Shown: in pieces, positions 33,792 to 42,388 of the stretch
How the letters are laid out: each line of letters begins with the position of its first letter
Position numbering within the stretch: the first letter of the stretch is position 1
NCBI GenBank assembly: GCA_046294265.1
Contig: JBKBKC010000008.1
Coordinates: forward strand, 62,001-126,000
From: JBKBKC01 sp046294265
GTDB lineage: Bacteria > Pseudomonadota > Alphaproteobacteria > Rhodobacterales > Rhodobacteraceae
Direction: 5' to 3'
DNA length: 64,000 nt
Program-made: the position numbers and the translations under genes
The notes under the pieces: model-generated
The model's database searches: none
What the model was told of the DNA's origin: nothing
What the model saw: only the letters and a program-made list of their open reading frames with translations

Positions 33792-34432
33792 GCCCTGGTT
33801 CTCCTGAATGCGTTCGGCTTCCAACCTGGACCGGAACGGGATGCTCGAGCCCTGCGTCTTTCCTTCTCGGCCGACATGGATCGGGCGTCGCCCGAATTGC
33901 CCCGGCCGCACCAGCACCTAGCCGTCACGGGCATCTTCTTCAACGCCCCGGTCAGCGCCGCGCACAAGGCCGGTCCCTTTGCCCGCGCGGTGGGCCGGGC
34001 CTTGCCGGGCGCGGCGGCGGCGTTGGCGGGGTCGGTCCCGAAGATCCGGCCGGTGTCGCCCACACGCATCGTCGCATTGCCAAAGCTCCCCAGACCCGAA
34101 ACCCGTGCCATCCGATGCCCTCATCCAGTTTTCTGCATCGCGATCCGCCTCGCCCCCGGCATCCGGGCCGATGTCCGCATGACGTTCCGCGATCCCGGCC
34201 CGTCGGGCGCGAGGCGTGTCGCCGCAGGCCGTCCGGTTCGCGGTGCCCTTCGGCGCCGCGGCCTGACCCGTCCCATCCGCGACACCACGACGGCGGGCAC
34301 GCGGCGGCGTCTGGCGGCAGGGCCCTGGTGCCGACCCCGTGCAGCATGCGCAGACCACCGGCCTACCGGTCCTGCGGTCCTGACCGGCAGGCGTCGCGCC
34401 CCCCGGACGCCCCCGCCCATGCGCCGCCCGGC
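33792..34432. other. Gene-free region, possibly decayed coding sequence
   Basis: 641 bases of high-GC sequence between the system 2 ATPase and the restriction-methyltransferase. Several frames are open on both strands, as expected by chance at this GC content, but none gives a recognisable protein. Frames on both strands near 33880-34110 look protein-like without matching a family I know. The promoter of the minus-strand ATPase gene must be here. It may be remains of a lost gene. Confidence 0.4.
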
Positions 34433-37400
34433 TCAGGTCGCGAAGCTGCCGCCGTCCACAAGGCGGGCATGGCCCAGGGCCGCGAGGCTTTCGAGCAGGG
34501 GTTGCACCGATCCCGCGCGGGCGCGGTGGAATTGGCGGGCCACCTGTTCGGGGGTGGCGGTGCCAAGGTCGGTGAGCGTCGCGCGCACGGCGGCGATCTG
34601 TTCGGGCAGGGTTTTCGGCCAGGGGGTCTTGGCGGTGGGCTCGGCGGGGCCGATGTCCAGCGCGGCCTGTTCGCCCCTGGCCGCTGCCGCCTTGCCTGCC
34701 GGGTTCTGATAGTCGGGCCGCAGCCAGCGGATCAGGCCGCGCGCCTCCTCGGCGGCGCGGGTGCGGTTCAGGTCCACAAGGCGGTGCAGGATGTCGTCGT
34801 CGGTCAGCGTGGCGGGCCAGCCATAGGCATCGGCCACGGCGGCATCGATCTGGTCGTGCAGGTCGCGCAGGATGCCGATCAGCCCCTGGTCATAGGTTTC
34901 CCTGTCCTTCCCCTCGATCCGTTCGCCCGCGCGCAGCTTTTCCAGCACGTTATACATGGCGGTCAGCGTCAGCCCGGGGTTGGCCTTTTGCTGGGCCTTC
35001 CTGTGCGCGTCGAGTTGTTCGCCAAGGCTGCGCAGCCGGGCTTTCTGGGCTTCGGTGGGGTCAGGGAAGGGGAAGGGGTTGAAGCACTGTGCATGGTTAT
35101 AGTTTGAATCATTACCTACACCCAGCCATGCCCCCGCAGACGTTGCCCAAACGACGTGCAAGCGCGACGACAGCACCGAAAGATGCCAGCTATCCTGCAA
35201 GCCAATCGCGATCAGTTTTGCATCGGGAAGGATGTCGCTTTCGAGAAAGCCAAAAACCCGATGTTTTGCCGTTCGGCAAGTTGCGATGTAGCGGTTAAGG
35301 CTTTCCAGCGCAGGCCGCATTTTTACGCGCGGCTCGCCGAAAACCCACCAACGTTCGCGGTGCCCCTGCCGGTTAACATTGTCTCGCTGAGGCTTCACCG
35401 CATCAAGGGCGATTTGGAACAGTGTGGGATAGCTTTTGCGCGCTTCGGCTTCCGATAGCCCCAGAAAGTCAATGATATAATCAGGTTGTGCCGCATTAAT
35501 GAATTGCTTGCCGTTCAGATAAGGCCGCAAGACCCGGTTCCGCACTGCATTGTGGTGCCATTCCATCGCTGCCCGCGCTGAAACCCGGAATCCCTCGCCA
35601 ACAGGAATCACACCTTGATGTGCAAGTGCGACGTTCGCCTGTAGCGCCGTGCTTCCCGCCAAATCAGCGCCGATGCGAAGATCAGAGAAAATCTTGCCCT
35701 TCTCGATGTCGAACCGGACGGGCCGCCCCTCCGCCTCATACTCGCCCTTGCGTTCATCGGTGACAGTGCCCAACCGCCCCGGTGCGCGGCCCGCCTCGGC
35801 CACCGTCATGGCGATGCGCACGGCGGCCCCGTCGCCTGCATCCACCCAAGGGTGATCGGGAATGGCAAAGGTCAGCGACAGCGGGGTTTTCGGGTCTGAC
35901 AGGTGGGGTTCCAGCACCTTGCGGTTGAAGGTCTGGCGCAGGGAATTGGTGGTGATGAAGCCAAAGCGCCGGGTGCCTTTGGCGCGGGCCTTGTCGGTCG
36001 CGGGTTTCCAGCCGCGCGCCGCCAGCGCCGCCTTGTCCCACCAGAACATGACGAAATCGGCACTTTGCGGAATCTTGGGGTAGGCGGCCCGCAAAGCTTC
36101 GGTGTAGCCATCGCCCAAGGCATCCCGCATCCGCTTGTTACCGATGAAGGGCGGATTGCCCACGATGAAGTCCGCCTCGGGCCACGTCGCGGGCCGGGGT
36201 TTCAGGTAATCCAGCACCGCCACGCGCGCGTCCGGGTCGGGCACCTGTTCGCCGGTCACCGGGTGGGTGATGGTGCCCTGCCCATCCCAGCGGGTGACGG
36301 GCTGGCCCTGCGCGTCCATCCGGGGCCTTGTGCCGGCCCATGTCAGCACCGCATCGCGGTTTTCGATGTTCCGGAAATCGCGCAGCACGGGCTCGGCGGG
36401 GGACGCCTTGCCATGGGTGCGGAAGTGCCATTGCAGATAGCCGATCCACAGCACGAGTTCCGCCACCGCCGCCGCCCAGGGGTTCAGCTCGATGCCCAGG
36501 AACTGGTGCGGGTCCACGGTATGCCCGGCCAGCGACAGCGCGGCCTGATCCTGCCCCAGATCGGCCAGAAGGGCGGTCACCTCGCCCTCCAGCCGCTTCA
36601 TCAGCTCTAGCGCGACATAGAGGAAGTTGCCCGATCCGCAGGCCGGGTCCAGCACGCGGATGTCGCACAGCCGGGCATGGAAGGCGCGCACAAGGGCAAG
36701 GGCCTCATCCTCCTTGCCATCCGCCGCCAGCCGCTGCACCGACGTTTGCAGGATGGACCATTCGTCGCGCAGCGGTTCCATGATGGTGGGCGCGACAAGG
36801 CGTTCCACATAGGCGCGCGGGGTGTAATGCGCGCCCAGCTTGTGGCGCTGCCGCTTGTCCAGCGCGCGTTCCAGAAGGGTGCCGAAAATCGCCGGTTCCA
36901 CCTCGCGCCAGTCGCGGCTGGCGGCGTCGATCAGCAGGGACAGCTGAACCTCGGACAGCGGCAAGGCGTCGGCCTCCTTGAACAGGCCGCCGTTGAATCG
37001 CATGAGATCGGTCGTCAGCACGGCGGAAAAGCCGCCCGTGTTCATGGTTTCCCACAGCGCCCTCAGCGATGGTGCCGCATGCGCCGGGTGACCCCGCAGG
37101 CGTTTCAGCAGGTCGGAAAAGCTGCGGCGCGGGATCAGGTCCACATCCTCGGCGAACATCGTGAACAGGCACCGCATCAGGAAACGGGCCACCGCCTCGG
37201 GTTCGTGGCCCTGGCCCTCGAAGGACCGGCCAAGGGCCGCCAGCCGGTCGGCCACCTCGCGGGTGACCTGGGCGCTGATCCTGGACGGGTCGAGCGCCTG
37301 CGGGTCGGTCCAGATCAGGCGCAGTCGCTCGCGGGTCTTGTCATCCCGCAGGTCGTCCATGGTGATGCGGTAGCGGCTGCCATCGGGGTATTGCGTATAG

Positions 37401-37897
37401 CCCTGGCCCTGGCCGGAAAAGTCGGCATAGACCTCGATCACATGGCCCACGTCCACGACCAGCAGGAAGGGCGGCCAGCCGTCATCCCGCGCCACGGCCC
37501 GGGCATAGCCATCGGCCTGCGCGCGGGCGCGCAGCATCGTGTCATCCCACCGCCGCGTGCCGCGCGTGCCATGGCCCTTGCGCACAGGCGCGGGCGGGTC
37601 GGGCAACAGGGACGGCTGGGCGCCATCCCCGGGCGCATCGCCCCCGGTGCCCTGCTTGGCCTCCATCACGAAATGCCCGGCGCGGTAGAGGTCGATGAAG
37701 CCGCGCGACTGCGCGCCGGTGTGCAGGAACGTCACCGAATGCTCGAAACAGTAGGAGTTCTTGCGGGTGCTGTCCTGCGCCGGGGCAGGTCCTGGCACGC
37801 CGAGGAGTTCGGTCAGCTCATGGGCGAAGGTCTGGAAATTCGCCCGCTCGCTGCCCCCGGACAGTTTCCAGCGCGTGATGAAGTCGTCGATGTCCAA
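34433..37897 (-). CDS. MmeI-like (type IIL) restriction-methyltransferase, single chain
   Basis: Large enzyme of 1154 residues. The N-terminal nuclease part contains FIDLYRAGHFVMEAK: Asp69, nine residues, then Glu79-Ala-Lys81, the same D-X9-EXK spacing described for MmeI. A helical connector follows. The methyltransferase has the SAM motif LDPACGSGNFLYVAL (residues 416-430), IELNPWAAAVAELVL and the catalytic NPPF (581-584), pointing to adenine methylation. The probable target-recognition region (about residues 730-940) is encoded by DNA visibly lower in GC than the rest. A winged-helix-like tail ends the protein. One chain would both cut and methylate, so no partner is needed; none is present. 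A methyltransferase-only role is the alternative. Confidence 0.82.
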   Translation of the reverse strand: MDIDDFITRWKLSGGSERANFQTFAHELTELLGVPGPAPAQDSTRKNSYCFEHSVTFLHTGAQSRGFIDLYRAGHFVMEAKQGTGGDAPGDGAQPSLLPDPPAPVRKGHGTRGTRRWDDTMLRARAQADGYARAVARDDGWPPFLLVVDVGHVIEVYADFSGQGQGYTQYPDGSRYRITMDDLRDDKTRERLRLIWTDPQALDPSRISAQVTREVADRLAALGRSFEGQGHEPEAVARFLMRCLFTMFAEDVDLIPRRSFSDLLKRLRGHPAHAAPSLRALWETMNTGGFSAVLTTDLMRFNGGLFKEADALPLSEVQLSLLIDAASRDWREVEPAIFGTLLERALDKRQRHKLGAHYTPRAYVERLVAPTIMEPLRDEWSILQTSVQRLAADGKEDEALALVRAFHARLCDIRVLDPACGSGNFLYVALELMKRLEGEVTALLADLGQDQAALSLAGHTVDPHQFLGIELNPWAAAVAELVLWIGYLQWHFRTHGKASPAEPVLRDFRNIENRDAVLTWAGTRPRMDAQGQPVTRWDGQGTITHPVTGEQVPDPDARVAVLDYLKPRPATWPEADFIVGNPPFIGNKRMRDALGDGYTEALRAAYPKIPQSADFVMFWWDKAALAARGWKPATDKARAKGTRRFGFITTNSLRQTFNRKVLEPHLSDPKTPLSLTFAIPDHPWVDAGDGAAVRIAMTVAEAGRAPGRLGTVTDERKGEYEAEGRPVRFDIEKGKIFSDLRIGADLAGSTALQANVALAHQGVIPVGEGFRVSARAAMEWHHNAVRNRVLRPYLNGKQFINAAQPDYIIDFLGLSEAEARKSYPTLFQIALDAVKPQRDNVNRQGHRERWWVFGEPRVKMRPALESLNRYIATCRTAKHRVFGFLESDILPDAKLIAIGLQDSWHLSVLSSRLHVVWATSAGAWLGVGNDSNYNHAQCFNPFPFPDPTEAQKARLRSLGEQLDAHRKAQQKANPGLTLTAMYNVLEKLRAGERIEGKDRETYDQGLIGILRDLHDQIDAAVADAYGWPATLTDDDILHRLVDLNRTRAAEEARGLIRWLRPDYQNPAGKAAAARGEQAALDIGPAEPTAKTPWPKTLPEQIAAVRATLTDLGTATPEQVARQFHRARAGSVQPLLESLAALGHARLVDGGSFAT

Positions 37898-38126
37898 CCG
37901 TTTGCGCCCTCAATCTGTCTTCGTTCGGGGGCACGTTCCACCCTCGTGATAGAACAGGCGGAATGCGGATCGGTCAATCGTGGTTTTCGCGGCTTGGACA
38001 CCGGCGGGCCCGCACCGCGGCGACGTGCGCAGGCGCCGATGGCAGGCCCGACGGCCGCGCGGTCAACCGCACCCCGCCCCAGGCGAATGCCTATCGCGCC
38101 CCCCGACCAGCCCCGGCCACACGACA

Positions 38127-38145
38127 ACTGACGCATCCTGTCAGT
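38127..38145. promoter_or_regulatory. Palindrome upstream of the DUF6194 remnant
   Basis: ACTGAC-GCATCCT-GTCAGT, six-base arms with a seven-base spacer, lies 36 bases before the remnant's ATG and also upstream of the restriction-methyltransferase. It has the form of a helix-turn-helix operator. No matching regulator is identified. Confidence 0.4.
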
Positions 38146-38180
38146 CGGGCTGTGTCAGATCGCAGGGGTCCCAGAAAGAA

Positions 38181-38540
38181 GATGCCAATCACAACCTTTG
38201 ATCGCGCCTCCGGCCTTGTCCGGGCGGGCGTGTTCCGGCTGAACCTCGTGCTGCCGCATCCGGGCTGCCTCGCGCTTTCGGACCGCTGCCGCCGCGCCCC
38301 GGGAAGGGCGGCGTGGCCGAGGGGGGTGGGATTTCCGGGCGCTGGACCAGCTGCCCCCGCATCCTGTCTACGGCTGGATGGGGCGGGTCGCGATGCCGAA
38401 CCCCTCCCTCGCGACGTTCGACCGGATAGGCCCGCTGATCGACGCGGGCTTTGTCAGGGTCCGGGCGCGGTTTCGGCAAAGGCCCACGACGCCCGCGCCT
38501 CGCGCGCCAAAAGGCCGAAGGGCCCGGTGAAGCCGTGGAC
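38181..38540 (+). pseudogene. DUF6194-like gene, frameshifted
   Basis: The start MPITTFDRASGLVRAGVFRL with NLVLPHPG is in one frame. The family's conserved end LPPHPVYGWMGRVAMPNPSL and ATFDRIGPLIDAGFVRVRAR are in another, about 90 bases further on. At least one frameshift separates them. The 3' end runs into the end of the convergent SRPBCC remnant. The family has no known function. Recognition of DUF6194 is by memory of the HPVYAWMGW pattern. Confidence 0.55.
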
Positions 38541-38863
38541 GCGATAGGCAAAACCTGCGCGGCCATTGCGCGGCGCCTGGCCGTCCGATGGGTCCGAGGC
38601 CGTGATCTCCTCGCGCACCTGCCGACCATCCGACAGATGGACCACACGCGACCGACCCGCGACATCGCACCGCCCGGTCTGGCCGCTGGTGCCGGTCACG
38701 GCCGGGATCGGCCCCTTGGGGCGGGGCAAGACCAGCGCGAGGTCGATCGGCACGAACACCCCCGGACGCGGGCAAGACCGGCATGTGCCGTGGCCTCGAC
38801 CGTGACCGTCAAGGCCGAACTGCGGGGCGGCGCGGCAATGGCGTGCGAGGTCGGATGGGTCAT
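38454..38863 (-). pseudogene. SRPBCC-family protein gene, frameshifted and truncated
   Basis: The natural start MTHPTSHAIAAPPRSSALTV continues TVEATAHAGLARV in one frame. After a shift near 38760 it resumes FVPIDLALVLPRPKGPIPAV, SRVVHLSDGRQVREEITASD and YRVHGFTGPFGLLAREARAS. The C-terminal third, with the usual hydrophobic helix, is missing because the frame enters DUF6194 sequence at about 38455. Two operator-like palindromes just upstream are well preserved although the gene is broken. Confidence 0.65.
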
Positions 38864-38903
38864 GGGCTGTCTCGTCCAAAAGGAACGTCCCTTGCGATGA
38901 CAG

Positions 38904-38941
38904 TGCGATCATCGCATCAATACAGGTGCGATATTCGCACC
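38904..38941 (-). promoter_or_regulatory. Tandem palindromic operators upstream of the SRPBCC gene
   Basis: TGCGATCATCGCA at 38904-38916 and TGCGATATTCGCA at 38927-38939 (the latter within GGTGCGA-TAT-TCGCACC) differ at only two positions and are centred 23 bases apart. They lie between the end of the MarR gene and the start of the SRPBCC gene. A MarR-type repressor controlling a neighbouring SRPBCC gene is a common arrangement. Confidence 0.6.
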
Positions 38942-38960
38942 AAAGCCCGTGTTGCGCCTC

Positions 38961-39406
38961 TCACCCTCGCCCCGGCCCGGCCGCGATCCGCTCCAGCATC
39001 GCCAGAAGCTGCGCGCGATCCCCCTGCGGCAGGGCGGCCAGCATCTGCGCGCTGGCCGCGACCTGCGCCTGCCGCAGCGCGTCCGCCAGCGCCAGGCCCT
39101 GATCCGTCGGCCGCAGCACCCGGGCGCGGGCATCCGCGCCGGTGCCCCGCGCGATCAGGCCCCGCGCGACCAACCGCTTGACCGCGCTGGTCATCGTCGT
39201 CCTGGGCAGGCGCAGCGCATCGCCGATGTCCTTCTGGATGACCGGCTGGCCCGTGGGCTCGGCCCGCGCCAGCCGCGCGACGATGGCCGTATCGGTCAGC
39301 GACAGCGCGTCATGGGCCGCGCCTTCGGGCCCACCATGAACCGGTCCGGCAGGGCCGAGATCGCGCCGGCCAGCCGCTCGGCCTCGGTCGGGGCGTGGCT
39401 GGTCAT
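38961..39406 (-). pseudogene. MarR-family regulator gene with apparent frameshift
   Basis: The likely start MTSHAPTEAERLAGAISALP (overlapping the TetR stop as ATGA) runs only to DRFMVGPKARPMTRCR and a stop. The rest of the protein is in the next frame: EGAAHDALSLTDTAIVARLA, the helix-turn-helix VIQKDIGDALRLPRTTMTSA and VKRLVARGLIARGTG with the wing, then a C-terminal helix. One indel near 39335 restores a normal MarR of about 148 residues. It is either a genuine mutation or a sequencing error. It is co-oriented with the TetR gene upstream and the SRPBCC remnant downstream. Confidence 0.65.
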
Positions 39407-40038
39407 TGCGGCCCCTCGGTGGGCGGGCATTCCAGCGCCAGCGCGGCCGCCAGATGCGCCGAGGCATCGGCGCGGCTCAACCCCGGCAGGCCCGACAGGA
39501 TCAGCCCCGCCAGTCCGTCATGCAGCGCCATCAGCCGGAACGCCGCCCCTTTCGGATCGGCGCAGCGCCACAGGCCCCGTCGAACCCCAAGGTCCAACCG
39601 ATCCGCGATCCGCCCGACCAGATCGCCCGTCGCCTGCGCCAGCACCGCCGCCACGCCGGGATCGGCGGGTGCTGCCTCGGTCGCCTCGACCCACAGCCGC
39701 CAGAGCGGATCGGACCCTTGTTCAAAGGCGCCCTGCGCCAGCGCCGCCAGATCCCGGCGCGGGTCGGGCAGGGTGGCGCCCACCTCGGGCAGCACGGCAT
39801 CAAGGCCCTCGCGCAGCGCCAGCCCCAGCGCCTCGGCCCGCAGGGCGCCCCAGGTGAAATAGTGGTTCAAAAGCCCCGTGCTGACACCTGCCCGCGCCGT
39901 CACGTCGCGGGTCCGCGTTGCGCCCAGTCCCTGTTCGGCCAGCAGCGCCGCCGTGGCCGCGAGGATCGCCTTGCGCGTGGTGCCGCCCTTGTCCCGGATG
40001 GCATCCTGCTCTCCGATTTTGCGCGGGCCCGGCTCCAA
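39403..40038 (-). CDS. TetR-family transcriptional regulator
   Basis: Regulator of about 211 residues. The N-terminal helix-turn-helix is clear: RKAILAATAALLAEQGLGAT and RDVTARAGVSTGLLNHYF. The C-terminal ligand domain (LWRLWVEATEAAPADPGVAA, AFRLMALHDGLAGLIL) is typical of the AcrR/BetI group. The start is uncertain. No ATG is in frame before the DNA-binding domain, so a TTG at 40038 is used; a GGAGAGCAGG-ATG nearby is in another frame, which might mean a small indel. The stop overlaps the MarR start. Two palindromes lie between it and the divergent DUF418 gene. Confidence 0.72.
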   Translation of the reverse strand: MEPGPRKIGEQDAIRDKGGTTRKAILAATAALLAEQGLGATRTRDVTARAGVSTGLLNHYFTWGALRAEALGLALREGLDAVLPEVGATLPDPRRDLAALAQGAFEQGSDPLWRLWVEATEAAPADPGVAAVLAQATGDLVGRIADRLDLGVRRGLWRCADPKGAAFRLMALHDGLAGLILSGLPGLSRADASAHLAAALALECPPTEGPQ

Positions 40039-40058
40039 TGACGTCGCGCTCCCTGCAA

Positions 40059-40106
40059 TTGAGCGGCTGCTCAACGCGAGCCCGCATGATACTGAGCATC
40101 TGCTCA
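40059..40106. promoter_or_regulatory. Paired TetR-type operators
   Basis: TTGAGC-GGCT-GCTCAA at 40059-40074 and TGAGCA-TC-TGCTCA at 40093-40106 share the pattern TGAGC-N4-GCTCA. Their centres are 33 bases apart. They sit between the divergent TetR and DUF418 genes, where an autoregulating TetR would bind. Confidence 0.68.
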
Positions 40107-40123
40107 ATCCTTATGAGGCTCCC

Positions 40124-40547
40124 ATGATCCGTGTGCAAGAGGTCGATGCCCTGCGCGCCTTTGCCCTGCTGGGCATATCGCTGGCGAACTATCCGATTCT
40201 GGCCCAGTCGGCCGATACCCTTCTGTCCCCCGCCGCAACCGTGTCAGATCAGCTGACGACCGCCGTGCTGGAGATGTTCATCAGCGGCAAGTTCTTCGTG
40301 CTGTTCTCGTTCCTGTTCGGCTGGGGCATGGGGGTGCAGATCGCCTCGGCCGCACGGCAGGGCGTGGCAGCGCGCGGCCCCTTCCTGCGGCAGCCTGCAC
40401 GCGCCCCTGATCGCGCTGGCCGCCTGTCTGGCGACCGCCCTGCTGTTCGCTGCGGCCTTCCTCTGGTCGCGCGCCTTCGGCCAGGGCCCGCTGGAGCGGC
40501 TGCTGCGCGCCGTCACCCGCTGGGACATGTCGGACAGACGCGGCTGA
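40124..40547 (+). pseudogene. DUF418 (YeiB-like) membrane protein gene with internal deletion
   Basis: The N-terminal part MIRVQEVDALRAFALLGISL through FISGKFFVLFSFLFGWGMGV is a normal DUF418/heparan-acetyltransferase-like start. After about 85 residues the frame shifts, and what remains readable (LIALAACLATALLFAAAFLW, SRAFGQGPLERLLRAVTR) is the C-terminal signature of the family. Most of the roughly 300-400 residues expected are gone. The final codons overlap the end of the convergent AraC gene. Its promoter region with the TetR operators is intact. Confidence 0.7.
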
Positions 40548-41301
40548 TCCCCGGCGTGACCTCCGGCCCGATATGGCGGCGCATCGCGCGGCGAAATCCG
40601 TCCGCGCTGTCTTGGCCGCTGCGCCGCGCCACGTCGCGCACCTGCCTGCCGTCCGCCAGCGCGGCGCGTGCCAGACCCATGCGCCAGCGCGTGACATAGG
40701 CCATCGGGCTGGTCCTGACCACCCGCGCAAACGCCGCCATGAAGCGTGACCGCGACATGCCGGCCTCTGCCGACAGCGCCTCGATCGTCCACGGCCTCTC
40801 CGGCTGCTCATGGATCGCCCCCAGCGCCCGGTGCAGGCGCGGGTGCGACAGGCCCGCCAAAAGCCCGGTCTCCTGCGGGGCCAGGTCGATCACGCGGCGC
40901 AGGGCCAGCACCAGCGCGGCCTCGAACAGCCGGGCCGTGGCAAGCCGCGCGCCACAGCGGTCCGCACCGGCCTCGGCCCGCATCAGCGCGCAGACCCCTG
41001 CAAACCCCGCGCAACCGTCCTGCGCGATCTCGACCCGGCCCGGCGCGCCCTGCAAGACCTGCGCCATCGGCATGGCGCCCTCCAGCCGCGCGGCCAGCAC
41101 GGCGCCCGGCTCGGGCGGCATCGGTGCGCCCAGCCGCAACACCAGCGATGCTTGCGTGACGACCAGCACGGCCAGCGGATCATCCGGCGCGCAGGCCGTG
41201 GCCACCGGCCGGACCGCACGCAGCCGCGCCGACAGCCTGTCACGCCGCAGAACGGGGCTTTCGGTCGCACGTTCGGGCAGATTGATGCTCAGGCATCCCA
41301 T
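40513..41301 (-). CDS. AraC-family transcriptional regulator (cupin N-terminus)
   Basis: Regulator of 262 residues with an N-terminal AraC_N/cupin-like effector domain (SINLPERATESPVLRRDRLS). Two C-terminal helix-turn-helix motifs follow: WTIEALSAEAGMSRSRFMAA with FARVVRTSPMAYVTRWRM, and VRDVARRSGQDSADGFRRAM. The second reads SGQDSADGF where GYxSxxAF is usual. The last 14 residues after IGPEV look unlike the family and may be an altered end produced by the adjoining DUF418 deletion. It is divergent from the peroxiredoxin-like gene (38 bases apart) and probably regulates it. Confidence 0.8.
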   Translation of the reverse strand: MGCLSINLPERATESPVLRRDRLSARLRAVRPVATACAPDDPLAVLVVTQASLVLRLGAPMPPEPGAVLAARLEGAMPMAQVLQGAPGRVEIAQDGCAGFAGVCALMRAEAGADRCGARLATARLFEAALVLALRRVIDLAPQETGLLAGLSHPRLHRALGAIHEQPERPWTIEALSAEAGMSRSRFMAAFARVVRTSPMAYVTRWRMGLARAALADGRQVRDVARRSGQDSADGFRRAMRRHIGPEVTPGISRVCPTCPSG

Positions 41302-41339
41302 ACTGACGGGGCGGTGCAAAGCCCCACAAGGAAACACCC

Positions 41340-41876
41340 ATGCTGATCCCCCGCCAGACCGCGCCTGCGCCGCGCCTTGCGACGCTCGACCACGGCACCT
41401 CCGATCTGTTCGCCGCCACCCCGGACCGTGGCACGATCCTGTGCTTTTACCGCGGGCTGCACTGCCCGATCTGCGCCACCTACCTGACCGATCTGGAAAT
41501 GCAGACCCCCGCCTTTGCCAAGCGCGGCTATCAGGCCATCGCCATCCGTTCCGACGGCGAGGACCGCGCCCGCGCCATGGCCGACAGGATCGGCGCCAGC
41601 ACGCTGCGCCTCGGTCACGGCCCGCCGATGCAGCGCGCGCGGGACTGGGGTCTTTGCATCTCGACCTCGCGCGGCAAGACCTCGATCGGGATCGAGGAGC
41701 CGGCGCTGTTCTCCGAACCGGGCCTCGTCATCGTGAATGCCGATCGCAGCCTGTATTACCTTTCGGTCCAGTCGATGCCCTTCGTGCGCCCCGGCTTCCG
41801 CGAGCTCCTCGGCGCCATCGATTTCGCCATCGACAAGAGCTATCCGGCACGGGGGGAACACACTGGCCCCGTCTGA
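41340..41876 (+). CDS. Peroxiredoxin-like (AhpC/TSA family) protein
   Basis: Protein of 178 residues with a thioredoxin-like fold. The active-site region is FYRGLHCPICATYLTDLE, with the peroxidatic Cys position and a second Cys three residues later (CPIC). LFSEPGLVIVNADRSLYYLS and MPFVRPGFRELLGAIDFAID follow. It has no signal peptide and AAGGAAA lies before the ATG. It likely reduces peroxides or acts as a thiol oxidoreductase. The AraC-type regulator diverges from it, an arrangement often seen with this subfamily. Confidence 0.83.
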   Translation: MLIPRQTAPAPRLATLDHGTSDLFAATPDRGTILCFYRGLHCPICATYLTDLEMQTPAFAKRGYQAIAIRSDGEDRARAMADRIGASTLRLGHGPPMQRARDWGLCISTSRGKTSIGIEEPALFSEPGLVIVNADRSLYYLSVQSMPFVRPGFRELLGAIDFAIDKSYPARGEHTGPV

Positions 41877-42388
41877 ACGGCACCGGATGGATCGAGGCCG
41901 AAGATCAGGCCTGTCCCGGGCGCTGACGGGTCTCTGTGATATCTGCAACCGGCATCACTGCCGGGGCGGAGAGGAGGGTGTCACGCAGGCCCATCCCCTC
42001 CACGGACTGCAAAGCGCATGAGGCGAAAAGAGGTGGCACGGGGATGACCCGCCGCCCGCCGAATGGGTCTTTCAGGATCGTGACAGGATGATCGCATGGC
42101 GGGGCCGTCATCAGTTGGAAACGGGTGAAGAGGCCAGGGAACACAAGGGTGCCATCCAGCACCCCCAGCCGGCGCTGGCCCGCATTCCCTGCACCCGGTG
42201 AGACATGTGGGGACAAACGGACCGAAAGCGCCTCCCCGCATCCCGATCCGGGCAACAGATCCCGCAAAGACCTACGCCTGAAATCGCGGCAGGTCGGGCG
42301 CGGCGGCCGGTTCGGGCGGCCGTCACCGCTTTCGGTTGATCGCCGTGCCCTGCCGACGATATACACCGCAGCTGTGACGGGGGGCGGC
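41877..42388. other. Gene-free region before the GntR regulator
   Basis: 512 bases. A minus-strand open frame (41905-42441) includes the protein-like stretch GVLDGTLVFPGLFTRFQLMT, but the frame covers the GntR start and has no recognised family. It could be a decayed gene or chance. The promoter of the GntR gene should be near 42330-42380. No repeats were seen. Confidence 0.4.

Noticed and set aside
34433..37897. Component of a multi-gene DISARM or BREX defence system
   Set aside because: No helicase, PglZ, DUF1998 or phospholipase-D partner is beside the methyltransferase, and the protein has its own nuclease motif, so a stand-alone MmeI-like enzyme fits better.
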